Position numbers and translations under genes: made by a program. Below, in pieces: positions 50,617-60,288 of a stretch of DNA of 64,000 bases (position 1 is its first letter; each line of letters opens with the position of its first letter). The DNA lies in contig NZ_FNOX01000008.1 in assembly GCF_900107155.1 (NCBI RefSeq), positions 1-64,000 of the forward strand, given 5' to 3'. The notes beneath the pieces are model-generated. The model was not told where the DNA came from, made no database searches, and was given only the letters and a program-made list of their open reading frames with translations. This DNA is from Pseudomonas salomonii (GTDB lineage: Bacteria > Pseudomonadota > Gammaproteobacteria > Pseudomonadales > Pseudomonadaceae).

Positions 50617-51285
50617 ATGCAATTTGCCCCCGCTTACGTTGACCGCCAGCCCCTTACTGCCGAGGAGGAGGCCTACAACTTCCTTCTCGACGCCATCTGC
50701 GGCGGTCGTTTCCGCAAGGGCGACCGCCTGATCGCCGAGGATATCGCCAGCGAGATCGGCATGAGCCGCATGCCCGTGCGCGAAGCATTCCGCCGCCTGG
50801 ATGCCCAGGGCCTGGTGACGCTGCGGCCCAATCGCGGTGCCATCGTCAGCGGTCTGGATATTGATGAGCTGTACGAAGTGTTCGAGATGCGCAGCGCACT
50901 GGAAGGCCTGGCGGTGCGCGTCGCGGTCAGCCGTATCGGTGAGCGCCAGTTGGCGGCTCTGGAGCGCTTGCTGGACGAGATGGATGACTACCGCGACGAG
51001 AGCGCCGCGTGGGTCCGTTGCCACCGTGCCTTTCACGAATACCTGTGCGGGCTCAGCGGCCGGCCACGCTTGCTCAAGCAGATTTCAGCGTTGTATTCGC
51101 TGGTGGAAGCGCCCATGCGCTTGTGGCTGCAGCACAGCGAAAAACCCCTCGGTGCGCGCCAGGAACACGCCGTAATCCTCGACGCGATTCGCGCCGGTGA
51201 CGCTGCCGGTGCCGAAGCTGTGGTACGCGAACACATCGAAAGCACCGTGCCGCTGCTGATTCAATTTCTGCAATTGGAAAAATAA
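50617..51285 (+). CDS. GntR-family (FadR-type) regulator of the ABC/GGT operon
   Basis: A 222-residue FadR-subfamily protein. The N-terminal winged HTH is LIAEDIASEIGMSRMPVREAFRRLDAQGLVTLRPNRGAIVS (about 37-77) and the C-terminal FCD domain has the expected His/Asp ligand pattern (HRAFHEYLCG; EHAVILDAIRAGD; EHIEST). The ATG at 50617 follows AAGAGG. It is the first gene before a polar amino-acid ABC importer and a gamma-glutamyltransferase-family gene, so it probably controls them and itself in response to an amino-acid-derived ligand. Confidence 0.9.
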   Translation: MQFAPAYVDRQPLTAEEEAYNFLLDAICGGRFRKGDRLIAEDIASEIGMSRMPVREAFRRLDAQGLVTLRPNRGAIVSGLDIDELYEVFEMRSALEGLAVRVAVSRIGERQLAALERLLDEMDDYRDESAAWVRCHRAFHEYLCGLSGRPRLLKQISALYSLVEAPMRLWLQHSEKPLGARQEHAVILDAIRAGDAAGAEAVVREHIESTVPLLIQFLQLEK

Positions 51286-51361
51286 AAGAGGCGGGGCCCA
51301 CCCCGTCCATGTTTAGACGTTGATTACTGCCCCGTTATTTAACGAAGTGGAGTGTCTGGTC

Positions 51362-52171
51362 ATGCATAAACAACACCGCGCCTTGCTGGTGGCTGTAACC
51401 CTGGGGCTCTGTACACAATGGGCCTGCGCCGCAGTCCAGGTGCCTGAGCGGCTGAAGAGCGTCGACAAACTCACCTACTGCTCGGGGATGGATTCACCGC
51501 CCCTGGTGTCCTTCGACGAATCCCAGAAACCGCGCGGGCTCACCGTCGACCTGGGCCTGGAAATCGCCAAGCGCCTGGGCAATAAAACCGTGCAATGGCG
51601 GGTCATTCCGTTTTCCGGCCTGGTGCCGGCACTGCTTGCCCAGCAGTGCGACATGATCGTCGACCAACTGTTCGACAAGCCCGAGCGCCGCCAGGTGATC
51701 GACATCGTCAACTACATGTATTCCAGCCAGGCGGTGGTGGTGCCCAAGGGCAACCCCAAAGGCATCAAGACCCTGGATGACCTGTCCACGCGCAAGGTGG
51801 CGGTGCTCAACGGCTCCACCATCAAGACCCTGCTCGACAGCCAGAACGGAAGCCTCGCCAAGGCCGGCAAGCCACCGATGAAACTGGTGGTCTACAACAC
51901 TGACACCGATGCCTTCCAGGCGCTGCGCATCAGCCAGGTCGACGCCTATGGCACCACCGTGGAAACCGCCGGTTACTACGCGGCGATGGCCCCGGAGCTG
52001 TTCCAGGAAGGGGTACCTGCATTCAGTCGCATCCTCACCGGCCTGGGCATGCGCAAGGACGACCCGCAACTGACCGCCGCCGTGCAGCAGATCATCAGCG
52101 ACATGCGCAGCGACGGCAGCTATGTGCAATTGCTCAACAAATGGCATGTCAGCAGCGACACCCTTGACTGA
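51362..52171 (+). CDS. ABC transporter substrate-binding protein, polar amino-acid type
   Basis: A 269-residue periplasmic binding protein of family 3 (HisJ/GlnH type). The signal peptide is residues 1-23 (LLVAVTLGLCTQWACA). Core features are the ligand-side LTYCSGMDSPPLVSFDESQKPRGLTVDLGLEIAKRLG, VDQLFDKPERRQVIDIVNYMYS and the second-lobe KVAVLNGSTIKTLL. The ATG at 51362 follows GGAG. The ligand is not readable; association with a gamma-glutamyltransferase suggests gamma-glutamyl compounds or glutathione breakdown products. Confidence 0.9.
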   Translation: MHKQHRALLVAVTLGLCTQWACAAVQVPERLKSVDKLTYCSGMDSPPLVSFDESQKPRGLTVDLGLEIAKRLGNKTVQWRVIPFSGLVPALLAQQCDMIVDQLFDKPERRQVIDIVNYMYSSQAVVVPKGNPKGIKTLDDLSTRKVAVLNGSTIKTLLDSQNGSLAKAGKPPMKLVVYNTDTDAFQALRISQVDAYGTTVETAGYYAAMAPELFQEGVPAFSRILTGLGMRKDDPQLTAAVQQIISDMRSDGSYVQLLNKWHVSSDTLD

Positions 52172-52183
52172 GGTTCAACCGCG

Positions 52184-52960
52184 ATGAATTTCAATTGGGA
52201 TGTGTTCTGGCAATACCTGCTGCAGCCCAGTGGGGTCTACCTCACCGGGTTGTGGCTGACGTGCCTGATCAGCGTGCTGGCGATGCTGCTCGGCTGTGCG
52301 CTGGGCCTGGCGGCGGCGCTGTTGCGTCTGTCGAAGAACCCGCTGCTGCACCTGCCGGTACGCCTTTACGTGTGGCTGATGCGCGGCACGCCGTTGCTGG
52401 TGCAGATCGTGTTTTTGTACACCGCACTGGCAGCGGGCGGGATCTTTCGCTTCGAGGACATTGAGCTGTTCGGGTTGATCATCCCCGGCAATATCCAGGC
52501 GGCGATCATTGCCCTGGGCCTGAATGAAGGCGCGTACATGGCCGAAATCATCCGCGCCGGCATCGGCGCGGTGGACAAGGGCCAGTACGAAGCCGGGCGT
52601 TCCCTGGGCATGGGGTTCGGCAAATTGATGCGGCGCATCGTGCTGCCCCAGGCGTTTCGGGTGATCGTGCCGCCGCTGGGCAATGAGTTCAATGTGATGC
52701 TCAAGAACACCACGCTGGTGAGTGTGATCGGGGTGCAGGAGTTGTTGCTCAGTACGCAGATGGTGACCTCGGCGACGTTTCGCGTCTTCGAGTTGTACCT
52801 GGTCGTCGCGATTTACTTCCTGACGCTGACCACCCTGTGGGGCTTTTTCCAGAGTTGGCTCGAACGCCGCTTCGGCCAGTCCGATCGACCTTCGGCGCCA
52901 CCTCCGGCCGCCAGCCGCATGTTCGGTCGCAGCACCCTGAAACTGCTGAGGGGACGTTAA
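52184..52960 (+). CDS. ABC transporter permease, polar amino-acid type
   Basis: A 258-residue inner-membrane permease of the His/Glu/Gln/Arg family with about five transmembrane helices and the EAA coupling loop (EAGRSLGMGFGKLMRRIVLPQAFRVIVPPLGNE). The N-terminal VYLTGLWLTCLISVLAMLLG and RLYVWLMRGTPLLVQ are also typical. It is the only permease in the operon, so it should work as a homodimer. It is 12 bases from the binding protein and two bases from the ATPase. Confidence 0.94.
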   Translation: MNFNWDVFWQYLLQPSGVYLTGLWLTCLISVLAMLLGCALGLAAALLRLSKNPLLHLPVRLYVWLMRGTPLLVQIVFLYTALAAGGIFRFEDIELFGLIIPGNIQAAIIALGLNEGAYMAEIIRAGIGAVDKGQYEAGRSLGMGFGKLMRRIVLPQAFRVIVPPLGNEFNVMLKNTTLVSVIGVQELLLSTQMVTSATFRVFELYLVVAIYFLTLTTLWGFFQSWLERRFGQSDRPSAPPPAASRMFGRSTLKLLRGR

Positions 52961-52962
52961 CC

Positions 52963-53742
52963 ATGGCGCACCAAAGTGAAGAGCTGATCATTGACGCACA
53001 GGATATCCAGAAGTCGTTCGGCGAGTTGCAGATCCTCAAGGGCATCTCCCTGCAAGTGCGGCGCGGCGAAGTGGTGGTGCTGATCGGCGCCTCCGGCTCC
53101 GGCAAGACCACCTTTATCCGCTGCATCAACCTGCTGGAAGACATCCAGGGCGGGCGCATTCGCGTCAACGGCCGCGCCATGGGCTATCGCGAACGCGCCG
53201 ATGGCAGCCTGGTGCGCGATTCGGAGCGCAACATCGCCCGTCAGCGCCGCGACATCGGTATGGTGTTCCAGCGCTTCAACCTGTTCCCGCACATGACGGC
53301 ATTGGAAAACATCATCGAAGCGCCGATCCAGGTGCTCGGCGTACCGCGTGCCCAGGCGCTGGAGCAGGCCCGGGGCTTGCTGGCGCGGGTCGGCCTGGCG
53401 GACAAGGCCAGTCACTATCCGTCGATGCTCTCCGGTGGCCAGCAGCAACGGGTGGCGATAGCCCGTGCGCTGGCGATGAAACCCCAGGCGATGCTGTTCG
53501 ACGAGCCCACCAGCGCCCTCGACCCGGAAACCGTCGGCGAAGTGCTGCAGGTGATGAAGGAACTGGCCGAGGAGGGCATGACCATGGTGGTGGTCACCCA
53601 CGAAATGGGCTTTGCCCGTGAAGTGGCCGACCGCGTGGTGGTGCTCGACCAGGGCGAACTGATCGAACAAGGGCCGCCGGAGCAGATTTTCAGCCATCCC
53701 AGCCATCCGCGTACCCGGGCGTTTCTCAGCCGCGTGTTATGA
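52963..53742 (+). CDS. ABC transporter ATP-binding protein, polar amino-acid type
   Basis: A 259-residue GlnQ/HisP-type ATPase. Walker A is GASGSGKTT, the Q-loop is GMVFQRFNLFPHMT, the signature is LSGGQQQRVAIARALA, Walker B is AMLFDEPTSALDPE, and the switch His is in VVVTHEMGFA. The ATG at 52963, two bases after the permease stop, follows a GAGGGG site. It energises the importer encoded upstream. Confidence 0.96.
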   Translation: MAHQSEELIIDAQDIQKSFGELQILKGISLQVRRGEVVVLIGASGSGKTTFIRCINLLEDIQGGRIRVNGRAMGYRERADGSLVRDSERNIARQRRDIGMVFQRFNLFPHMTALENIIEAPIQVLGVPRAQALEQARGLLARVGLADKASHYPSMLSGGQQQRVAIARALAMKPQAMLFDEPTSALDPETVGEVLQVMKELAEEGMTMVVVTHEMGFAREVADRVVVLDQGELIEQGPPEQIFSHPSHPRTRAFLSRVL

Positions 53743-53765
53743 CCTTTTTTTGAAGAGCCTTTGCC

Positions 53766-55376
53766 ATGTTGAATTTTTCTGCTCACGAGTACCCCTATCC
53801 GTCGCAGCGCCAGAGTGTATTTGCCCGCCGTGGCATGGTGGCTGCGTCTCAACCTCTGGCCTCACAGGCTGGGATCGAAATCATGCAAAAGGGTGGCAAT
53901 GCCATTGACGCCGCTATTGCCACGGCCGCCGCGCTGACGGTGGTCGAGCCCACCGGTTGCGGTCTGGGCGGCGATGCCTTTGCGCTGGTCTGGTGCAAGG
54001 GCCAGTTGCACGGCCTGAACGGCAACGGCCATGCGCCGGCGGCCTTGAGCATTGACGTGGTCAAGGCCGCCGGGCATGAACAGATGCCGCTGTATGGCTG
54101 GACCTCGGTGACGGTGCCCGGTTGCCCGTCGGCGTGGGCCGAGTTGTCCAAACGCTTCGGTAAATTGCCGTTTGCAGAGTTGCTGCAGCCGGCCATCAGC
54201 CTGGCGCGCGACGGTTTCCCGTTGTCGCCGGTGGTTGCCCATCAATGGCAGATCTCCTTGAACGAATTCAGCCCGCACCGCGATGACGTGCTGCAAGCCT
54301 GGTTCGACACCTTCCTCATTGACGGGCGCGCGCCTCGGGCGGGGGAGATTTTCCGCAACCCGGCCCAGGCCCGTACCCTGGAAGAACTCGCTGCCACCGG
54401 CTGTGAAAGCCTGTATCGCGGCGCGCTGGCCGAGCGCCTGGATGCGCATTCGCGCGCCAGCGGTGGTTACCTGCGCGCCAGCGACCTCCAGGATTACCGC
54501 GCGCAGTGGGTGGAGCCGATCCACATCAATTACCGGGGCGTGGACGTGTGGGAAATCCCGCCGAGCGGCCAGGGCCTGGTTGCACTGATGGCGCTGAAGA
54601 TCCTCGAAGGCTTCAACTTCGATCACCGCGACAGCCAGCAAACCTGGCATCGCCAGCTGGAAGCCATGAAGCTCGCCTATAGCGATGGCCTGCACTACAT
54701 CACCGACCCTGCGCACATGCGCGTGGCGGTGGCCGACCTGCTGAGTGACGCCTACAGCACCCGTCGCCGTGGCGAGATCGGCGAGCAGGCGCAGCCGCCC
54801 AAACCCGGCGCCCCCCATGCCAGCGGCACGGTGTACCTGGCGACCGCCGACGCCGAAGGCAATATGGTTTCGTTCATCCAGAGCAACTACCACGGCTTCG
54901 GCTCCGGCGTGGTGCTGCCCGACAGCGGCATCGCCTTGCAGAACCGCGGGCAGGAGTTCAGCCTCGATCAGTCCCATTCCAACTGCCTGGCACCGGGCAA
55001 GAAAACCTTCCACACCATCATCCCGGGGTTTCTCAGCAAGGACGGCCAGGCCCTTGGCCCGTTCGGCGTGATGGGCGGCTATATGCAGCCCCAGGGCCAT
55101 GTGCAGATGGTGATGAACCTGGTGGACTTCGGCCTCAACCCCCAGGCGGCCCTCGACGCACCGCGCTGGCAATGGCTGGGCGACATGAAGGTCGGCATCG
55201 AACACGGCGCGTCCCGCGACCTGGTCAATGCGCTGGCGCGACGCGGGCACAAGGTGCAGACCGACAGCGACCTGACCGACTACGGGCGCGGGCAGATCAT
55301 CCTGCGTGACCCGGCCACCGGCGTGTTGTGCGGGGGCACCGAGCCACGGGCGGACTCACATATCGCGGTTTGGTGA
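53766..55376 (+). CDS. Gamma-glutamyltransferase-family enzyme, cytosolic type
   Basis: A 536-residue Ntn-hydrolase of the gamma-glutamyltranspeptidase family. The large-subunit part has GMVAASQPLASQAGIEIMQKGGNAIDAAIATAAALTVVEP and CGLGGDAFALVW. Autoprocessing should occur before the Thr of HASGTVYLATAD (about residue 355). The small-subunit GNMVSFIQSNYHGFGSGVV and the late GGYMQPQGHVQMV are family features. There is no signal peptide, unlike periplasmic Ggt, so it resembles the YwrD-like cytosolic group. As the last gene of the ABC operon it probably hydrolyses an imported gamma-glutamyl or related amide. Confidence 0.9.
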   Translation: MLNFSAHEYPYPSQRQSVFARRGMVAASQPLASQAGIEIMQKGGNAIDAAIATAAALTVVEPTGCGLGGDAFALVWCKGQLHGLNGNGHAPAALSIDVVKAAGHEQMPLYGWTSVTVPGCPSAWAELSKRFGKLPFAELLQPAISLARDGFPLSPVVAHQWQISLNEFSPHRDDVLQAWFDTFLIDGRAPRAGEIFRNPAQARTLEELAATGCESLYRGALAERLDAHSRASGGYLRASDLQDYRAQWVEPIHINYRGVDVWEIPPSGQGLVALMALKILEGFNFDHRDSQQTWHRQLEAMKLAYSDGLHYITDPAHMRVAVADLLSDAYSTRRRGEIGEQAQPPKPGAPHASGTVYLATADAEGNMVSFIQSNYHGFGSGVVLPDSGIALQNRGQEFSLDQSHSNCLAPGKKTFHTIIPGFLSKDGQALGPFGVMGGYMQPQGHVQMVMNLVDFGLNPQAALDAPRWQWLGDMKVGIEHGASRDLVNALARRGHKVQTDSDLTDYGRGQIILRDPATGVLCGGTEPRADSHIAVW

Positions 55377-55488
55377 GCGGCTACACAAGCGCTGAGCCAT
55401 ACGGCTAATAATGACGGGGGGATGAGTTGTTTGATCTTCGCGACGGCGAGTGGGCGCCGCCGCAAGCCTCAATGTGCACGTTGACTCA

Positions 55489-56394
55489 TCAAGTACGACG
55501 AGGCTCGCCCTGGGTAATTTCGCGTATCAGGCTCAGGTAACGAAGCGCGCCCAGTCCCAGGGGCCGGTTTTTTACCCAGATGATATCGACCCATAACCGC
55601 ATCTGACTTGGCATGTAGTCAAACACCACCTCCGTCAATGCGCCTGAGGTGATCAGAGGGTGTACCAGCGATTTTGGAAGGTAAGCCCAACCCAACCCTT
55701 GCTGCACCAGGTCCAGCGTGGCCAGATAATTGTCGCTGTGCCAAATCCGCCGCGACAGCACAACACGTGGGTCAGAGTCCGCAGGCCCTCCTGTGGCGAC
55801 GATGATCTGCCGAACGTTGACCAGTTGCTCCTCGCTCAAGGGGCTTTTCTTGCCGGCGGCCGCAGGGTGATCTGGAGCAGCAACCGCGACCAACAACTGG
55901 CTCCCCGCTTCAAGAAATGTTTCCCGCTCGTCAAGCCCTGGTCGTTCAAAGCCAAGTGCCAATTGCACACGCCCTTCATGGAGCATGCGCATTGCCTCCG
56001 GATGGGACGCGGAGCGAATCTCGATTTCCAGCGTGGGAAACTCCCTGGCGATAATCGACAGCGGACGATTCCATACGCCTGTTTGCAACTCAGGCGCCAT
56101 CGCAAAGACCAGGCGCTCCTCCAGCCCCTGATGCAACTGGAGGGCATGGGCATCCAGCAGGTTTATCTGGCTCGCGACCTGGCGTGCCTGGGGCTCAAGT
56201 GCCTTGGCGGCGGCCGTTGGAATGGCTTTGCGGGTTGATCGGTCAAACAGCAACAAATCCAGCTCGGCTTCAAGCTGCGACACCGCCATGTTGATGGCCG
56301 AGGGCACCCGGCCTAATTTTCGCGCCGCCGCCGAAAAGGATCCGCTGTCGATGACCGAGAGGAAAATTTTAAGTGACTCGCTGGTAAACGCCAT
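55489..56394 (-). CDS. LysR-family regulator, divergent from an SDR gene
   Basis: A 301-residue LysR protein. The HTH is FLSVIDSGSFSAAARKLGRVPSAINMAVSQLEAELDLLLFDRSTRKAIPTAA (about 10-60), with the effector-binding domain behind. It is divergent from the SDR gene over 96 bases that contain the LysR-type site TCAGATTTTCTGA at 56403-56415. It likely controls the SDR gene and perhaps the aminotransferase and amine genes after it. The ligand is unknown. Confidence 0.9.
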   Translation of the reverse strand: MAFTSESLKIFLSVIDSGSFSAAARKLGRVPSAINMAVSQLEAELDLLLFDRSTRKAIPTAAAKALEPQARQVASQINLLDAHALQLHQGLEERLVFAMAPELQTGVWNRPLSIIAREFPTLEIEIRSASHPEAMRMLHEGRVQLALGFERPGLDERETFLEAGSQLLVAVAAPDHPAAAGKKSPLSEEQLVNVRQIIVATGGPADSDPRVVLSRRIWHSDNYLATLDLVQQGLGWAYLPKSLVHPLITSGALTEVVFDYMPSQMRLWVDIIWVKNRPLGLGALRYLSLIREITQGEPRRT

Positions 56395-56402
56395 GGGAGT
56401 TG

Positions 56403-56415
56403 TCAGATTTTCTGA
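56403..56415. promoter_or_regulatory. LysR-type T-N11-A box
   Basis: TCAGATTTTCTGA is a palindrome (TCAGA-TTT-TCTGA) with the T-N11-A form of LysR binding sites, nine bases upstream of the lysR start and 76 before the SDR start. Confidence 0.55.
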
Positions 56416-56490
56416 TGATGATTGTCTTTATGTATCAGATTTATTCGCCTAGTTTCTACTCTCTTTCACATTAAATACGTGGGGCACACC

Positions 56491-57282
56491 ATGTTGGATA
56501 CGCAAATGAGAGGGCAGGTTGCGCTCATCAGTGGTGCCGGGAGTGAATCCGGGATCGGCATGGCGATTGCCCGCAGGCTGGGTGCATCCGGGGCGAAGTT
56601 GATCATCACTGCCAGCAGCTACCGCATTGTGGATCGGGTTAAAGAGCTGCGCCTTGAAGGGTTTGAAGTTGAAGGCAGGCCCACTGATCTTACCGATGAA
56701 AATCAGGTGCGAGACTTCAGCCTGTGGGCAGAGTCAGTCTGGGGGCAGGTCGATATTCTGGTGAACAATGCCGGTATGTCCATGCACGGCAGCCCTGAGA
56801 TTTTCTCGGAATTGGCGTCGATGGAACTGCATGACTGGAACCTTTCACTGGCCCGAAACCTGACCACTGCCTTTCTGCTGACCCGAGCCGTGTTGCCCGG
56901 CATGAAGGCGAGACGTTACGGGCGCATTGTCAATATCAGTTCCACCACGGGCACCCGCGGGAGCAATCCGGGGGAAGCCGCTTATAGCGCCGCCAAGGCC
57001 GCGATGGTGGGCATGAACATGGGGCTTGCGCTTGAAGTCGCCAGGCAGGGGATTACCGTCAACAGCGTGGCCCCCGGCTGGATCACCACGGGCTCAACCA
57101 CCCCCGTTGAAGCCGAGGCGGGGCGCTTCACCCCGATAGGGCGCGCAGGCAGCCCACGCGAAGTGGCGGCGGCGGTTGCATTTCTGGCATCGCCTGACGC
57201 CAGCTACATCACCGGGGAAGTCCTTGTGGTGGATGGCGGGAACTGTCTGGTCGAGAACAAAGCCCCTCACGGCGATTATTAA
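56491..57282 (+). CDS. Short-chain dehydrogenase/reductase
   Basis: A 263-residue classical SDR. The cofactor loop is SGAGSESGIGMA, the NNAG motif is LVNNAGMS, and the catalytic Ser and Tyr-x3-Lys are in ISSTTGTRGS and YSAAK. The C-terminal PDASYITGEVLVVDGG is standard. It resembles FabG-type enzymes. The substrate is not visible. It precedes a class III aminotransferase by 168 bases with no obvious terminator, and could oxidise or reduce an intermediate of the same pathway. Confidence 0.87.
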   Translation: MLDTQMRGQVALISGAGSESGIGMAIARRLGASGAKLIITASSYRIVDRVKELRLEGFEVEGRPTDLTDENQVRDFSLWAESVWGQVDILVNNAGMSMHGSPEIFSELASMELHDWNLSLARNLTTAFLLTRAVLPGMKARRYGRIVNISSTTGTRGSNPGEAAYSAAKAAMVGMNMGLALEVARQGITVNSVAPGWITTGSTTPVEAEAGRFTPIGRAGSPREVAAAVAFLASPDASYITGEVLVVDGGNCLVENKAPHGDY

Positions 57283-57450
57283 GTTTGAATACGCTCCAGC
57301 GCGCTCAATCCAAGATAGTGGGCAGGGGCTATAACCGAGATTTATAACAGCGCGATGTATCAAGGAACAGTTGAGTTCTTTGAGCCGTATCCGGCTGTCA
57401 TTGGGCAGCGAACTTTTAATTAATTTGATAATTAACATGGGGTATTGATC

Positions 57451-58848
57451 ATGTCGAACAGTGGAATCAGTGAATCAGCGATTGCTGCTTTTACCGCCTC
57501 CGAGCGTGCCCGGTTTATACAAAACAACCCCACTTCACTGGCGCTGGCCGAGCGCGCCAAGGCGAATCTGTTCAACGGTGTGCCCATGCACTGGATGAGC
57601 GATTGGTCGATGCCTTCACCGCTCTTCGTCCAGCGTGCCAAAGGGGCGCGCTTCACCGACGTTGACGGGCATGAATACATCGACTTTTGCCTCGGCGACA
57701 CCGGCACGATGTTTGGCCATTCACCTGATCCTGTTGCCCGCGCCATCGCCGAACAGGCGAACAATGGCTTGACCACGATGCTGCCGGGCGAAGACGCGGT
57801 GGTCTGCGGCGAGTTGCTGGCTGAGCGATTCGAGCTGCCTTACTGGCAAGTGACCGCCAATGCGACTGACGCCAACCGTTATGTGCTGCGCTGGGCCCGC
57901 GCGATCACCCAGCGCAAGGTGTTGCTGGTGTTCGATGGCTGCTACCACGGCACCGTGGATGATGTGATGGTGCGCTACCGCGACGGCAAGACCGTGCACC
58001 GTTCAGGCCTTGTGGGCCAAGCCTACGACTTGAGCCAATACAGTCGATCCATCCCCTTCAACGATGTCGCCGCACTGGAGGCGGCGTTAGCCCAGGGTGA
58101 CGTTTGCGCGCTGATGTGCGAGCCGGCGATGACGAACATTGGCATGGTCCTGCCGGATCCGGGGTTCATGCAAACGTGTCGAGAGCTGACCCTTAAATAC
58201 GGCAGCCTGTTGGTCATTGATGAGACCCACACTATTTCCACCGGCCTCGGTGGATGCACGCGCCAGTGGGATTTGAAACCCGACTTTTTCGTGGTGGGTA
58301 AACCCATTGCAGGTGGCGTGCCTTGCGCCGTGTTTGGCGTTAGCGAGCCAATCGCCTCGGCCATGCGCGACGTCCAGAAGACCATCAGCGAGGAGAGCGG
58401 CGGGCATGGCCACAGTGGCATGGGAACGACGCTGTCGGCCAACGCACTGGCGATGCGCTGCATGCGCGTCAGTCTTGAAGAGGTCATGACCGAGTCTGCC
58501 TACGAGCACATGCTGCCCCTGGCCTCAAGGCTGGCCCAGGGGCTTCGAGAGTTGTTCAAGCGGCACCAACTGAACTGGTCGGTAACAGAGTTGGGTGCGC
58601 GTTGTGAATTTCAATTCTGTGCCACACCGCCAAGAACAGGCGCGCAAGCCGAGGCGGCTTTTCACGACAGCCTCCAAATGGCGCTGCATCTCTATTTGAT
58701 CAATCGCGGAATTCTGATCACGCCTTTTCACAACATGACCCTGTGCTGCCCGCAGACACGTGATGGGGATATCGACAGGCTGATCGCTGAGTTGGATAAC
58801 GCCCTGACCACGCTGCTTGCCCTGCCTGGCGCGCGGGTTATCGCTTGA
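57451..58848 (+). CDS. Class III PLP aminotransferase (glutamate-1-semialdehyde aminomutase-like)
   Basis: A 465-residue fold-type I enzyme of the GSAM/omega-aminotransferase class. It has KGARFTDVDGHEYIDFCLGDTGTMFGHS, VFDGCYHGTVDDVMVRYRDG, LLVIDETHTISTG (PLP-binding Asp) and the Schiff-base Lys in FFVVGKPIAGGVPCAVFG. The mutase branch normally has an N-terminal extension like the one seen here (AKANLFNGVPMHWM). With a glutamine-synthetase-like enzyme and an amino-acid permease next to it, it probably handles an amine or omega-amino acid. The ATG at 57451 is used; its ribosome site is weak. Confidence 0.85.
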   Translation: MSNSGISESAIAAFTASERARFIQNNPTSLALAERAKANLFNGVPMHWMSDWSMPSPLFVQRAKGARFTDVDGHEYIDFCLGDTGTMFGHSPDPVARAIAEQANNGLTTMLPGEDAVVCGELLAERFELPYWQVTANATDANRYVLRWARAITQRKVLLVFDGCYHGTVDDVMVRYRDGKTVHRSGLVGQAYDLSQYSRSIPFNDVAALEAALAQGDVCALMCEPAMTNIGMVLPDPGFMQTCRELTLKYGSLLVIDETHTISTGLGGCTRQWDLKPDFFVVGKPIAGGVPCAVFGVSEPIASAMRDVQKTISEESGGHGHSGMGTTLSANALAMRCMRVSLEEVMTESAYEHMLPLASRLAQGLRELFKRHQLNWSVTELGARCEFQFCATPPRTGAQAEAAFHDSLQMALHLYLINRGILITPFHNMTLCCPQTRDGDIDRLIAELDNALTTLLALPGARVIA

Positions 58849-58920
58849 TAACGGCACGTCTGAAAACGCCATAGTTCTTACATACTGCCAGTCGCTTGAA
58901 TGAGCGCTAAGAGGTTTGAC

Positions 58921-60288
58921 ATGCAAATTGCGGATAAAAAAGAGGCCCTGGATTATCTGGCCGCCCACCCTGAAGTGCTGAGCATCGAGCTGTTCCTTAT
59001 CGACGTGAATGGCGTTCCACGGGGCAAACTGTTGCATCGCGACGAACTGCTGGCGATCTACGAAAATGGTCGGCCATTGCCAAGTTCCATTCTCGCTTTG
59101 ACCGTGCAGGGTGAAGACGTAGAAGACACCGGCTTGGTCTGGGAGGTTGCCGACGCCGATTGCTGGACATACCCCTTGGCGGGAAGCCTGACCTTGCAAC
59201 CCTGGCGCACCAACCCCACCGGTCAAGTGCAGGTGAGCATGCACCCGACCCAAGGAGTTCCCGCCGCACCGGCAGACCCGCGCCACGTACTGGTGAACAC
59301 CATCGAGCGGCTCAAAGCCGATGGGTTGCATCCGGTCATGGCCGTTGAGTTGGAGTTTTACCTGCTGGACCGACAGCGCGACGTCAACGGTCGGCCGCAG
59401 CCGGCGTTGCAGGCCAATGGCGTACGCCCTGTTGCGCCACAGGTCTATGGCGTATACGAGTTGGAGCAGCTTCAACCGTTTCTTGATGACCTCTACGCGG
59501 CGTGCGCGCTGCAGGGCTTGCCGGTACGTACGGCGATATCCGAATACGCGCCAGGCCAGGTCGAGTTGACGCTGGAGCATCGGTTCGACGCACTCCAGGC
59601 CATTGATGAAGGCGTACGTTACAAACGCCTGGTCAAGGGTGTGGCCAATAAACATGGGCTGCAAGCGTGCTTCATGGCCAAGCCATTCAGCGATCAGGCC
59701 GGCAGCGGTATGCACCTGCACGTCAGCCTGGCCGACGAGCACGGCAATAACCTGTATGCGAGCGAAGACCCACAGGGCACGCCACTGTTGCGGCACTCCA
59801 TCGGCGGGATGATGGAGACCCTGTTTGACTCGCTGGCGATATTTTGCCCCCACGCCAATTCCTATCGGCGCTTCCAGACCGGTAGTTACGCGCCGCTGGC
59901 TAAAAGTTGGGGCGTCAACAACCGTACCGTTTCGTTCCGCGTGCCCGGCGGCCCTGCCATCAGTCGGCACATTGAACACCGCATTTGCGGTGCCGATGCC
60001 AACCCCTATCTTGCCGCTGCTGCGTTACTGGCGGGCATTCACTACGGCATCACGCATCAAAGCGATCCCGGCGCGGCGATTGTGGGGAATGGCTATGAAC
60101 AGGCGACCGATTTTCTACCCACCGACTGGCTGACAGCGTTGCAGGCACTGCAACGTTCAACCTGGGCACGGGAGGCGCTGGGCGCTGAGTTCCTGAAGGT
60201 GTTCCTGGCGATCAAGTGGCGCGAGTTCCGTCAATTCAATGCTGAGGTCGGAGAACAGGACTGGCGCTGGTACCTCACTCACGCATAA
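58921..60288 (+). CDS. Glutamine synthetase-like gamma-glutamyl ligase (PuuA-like)
   Basis: A 455-residue type I glutamine-synthetase relative, of the size of gamma-glutamylpolyamine synthetases rather than true GlnA. Motifs are SIELFLIDVNGVPRGK, AVELEFYLLD (metal-binding Glu), PGQVELTLEH, GSGMHLHVSL (His in the ATP/metal site), NNRTVSFRVPG and HRICGADANPYLAAAALLAG. AAGAGG before the ATG at 58921 decides the start. Members of this group attach glutamate to amines such as putrescine, ethanolamine or isopropylamine. The substrate here is unknown. Confidence 0.88.
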   Translation: MQIADKKEALDYLAAHPEVLSIELFLIDVNGVPRGKLLHRDELLAIYENGRPLPSSILALTVQGEDVEDTGLVWEVADADCWTYPLAGSLTLQPWRTNPTGQVQVSMHPTQGVPAAPADPRHVLVNTIERLKADGLHPVMAVELEFYLLDRQRDVNGRPQPALQANGVRPVAPQVYGVYELEQLQPFLDDLYAACALQGLPVRTAISEYAPGQVELTLEHRFDALQAIDEGVRYKRLVKGVANKHGLQACFMAKPFSDQAGSGMHLHVSLADEHGNNLYASEDPQGTPLLRHSIGGMMETLFDSLAIFCPHANSYRRFQTGSYAPLAKSWGVNNRTVSFRVPGGPAISRHIEHRICGADANPYLAAAALLAGIHYGITHQSDPGAAIVGNGYEQATDFLPTDWLTALQALQRSTWAREALGAEFLKVFLAIKWREFRQFNAEVGEQDWRWYLTHA

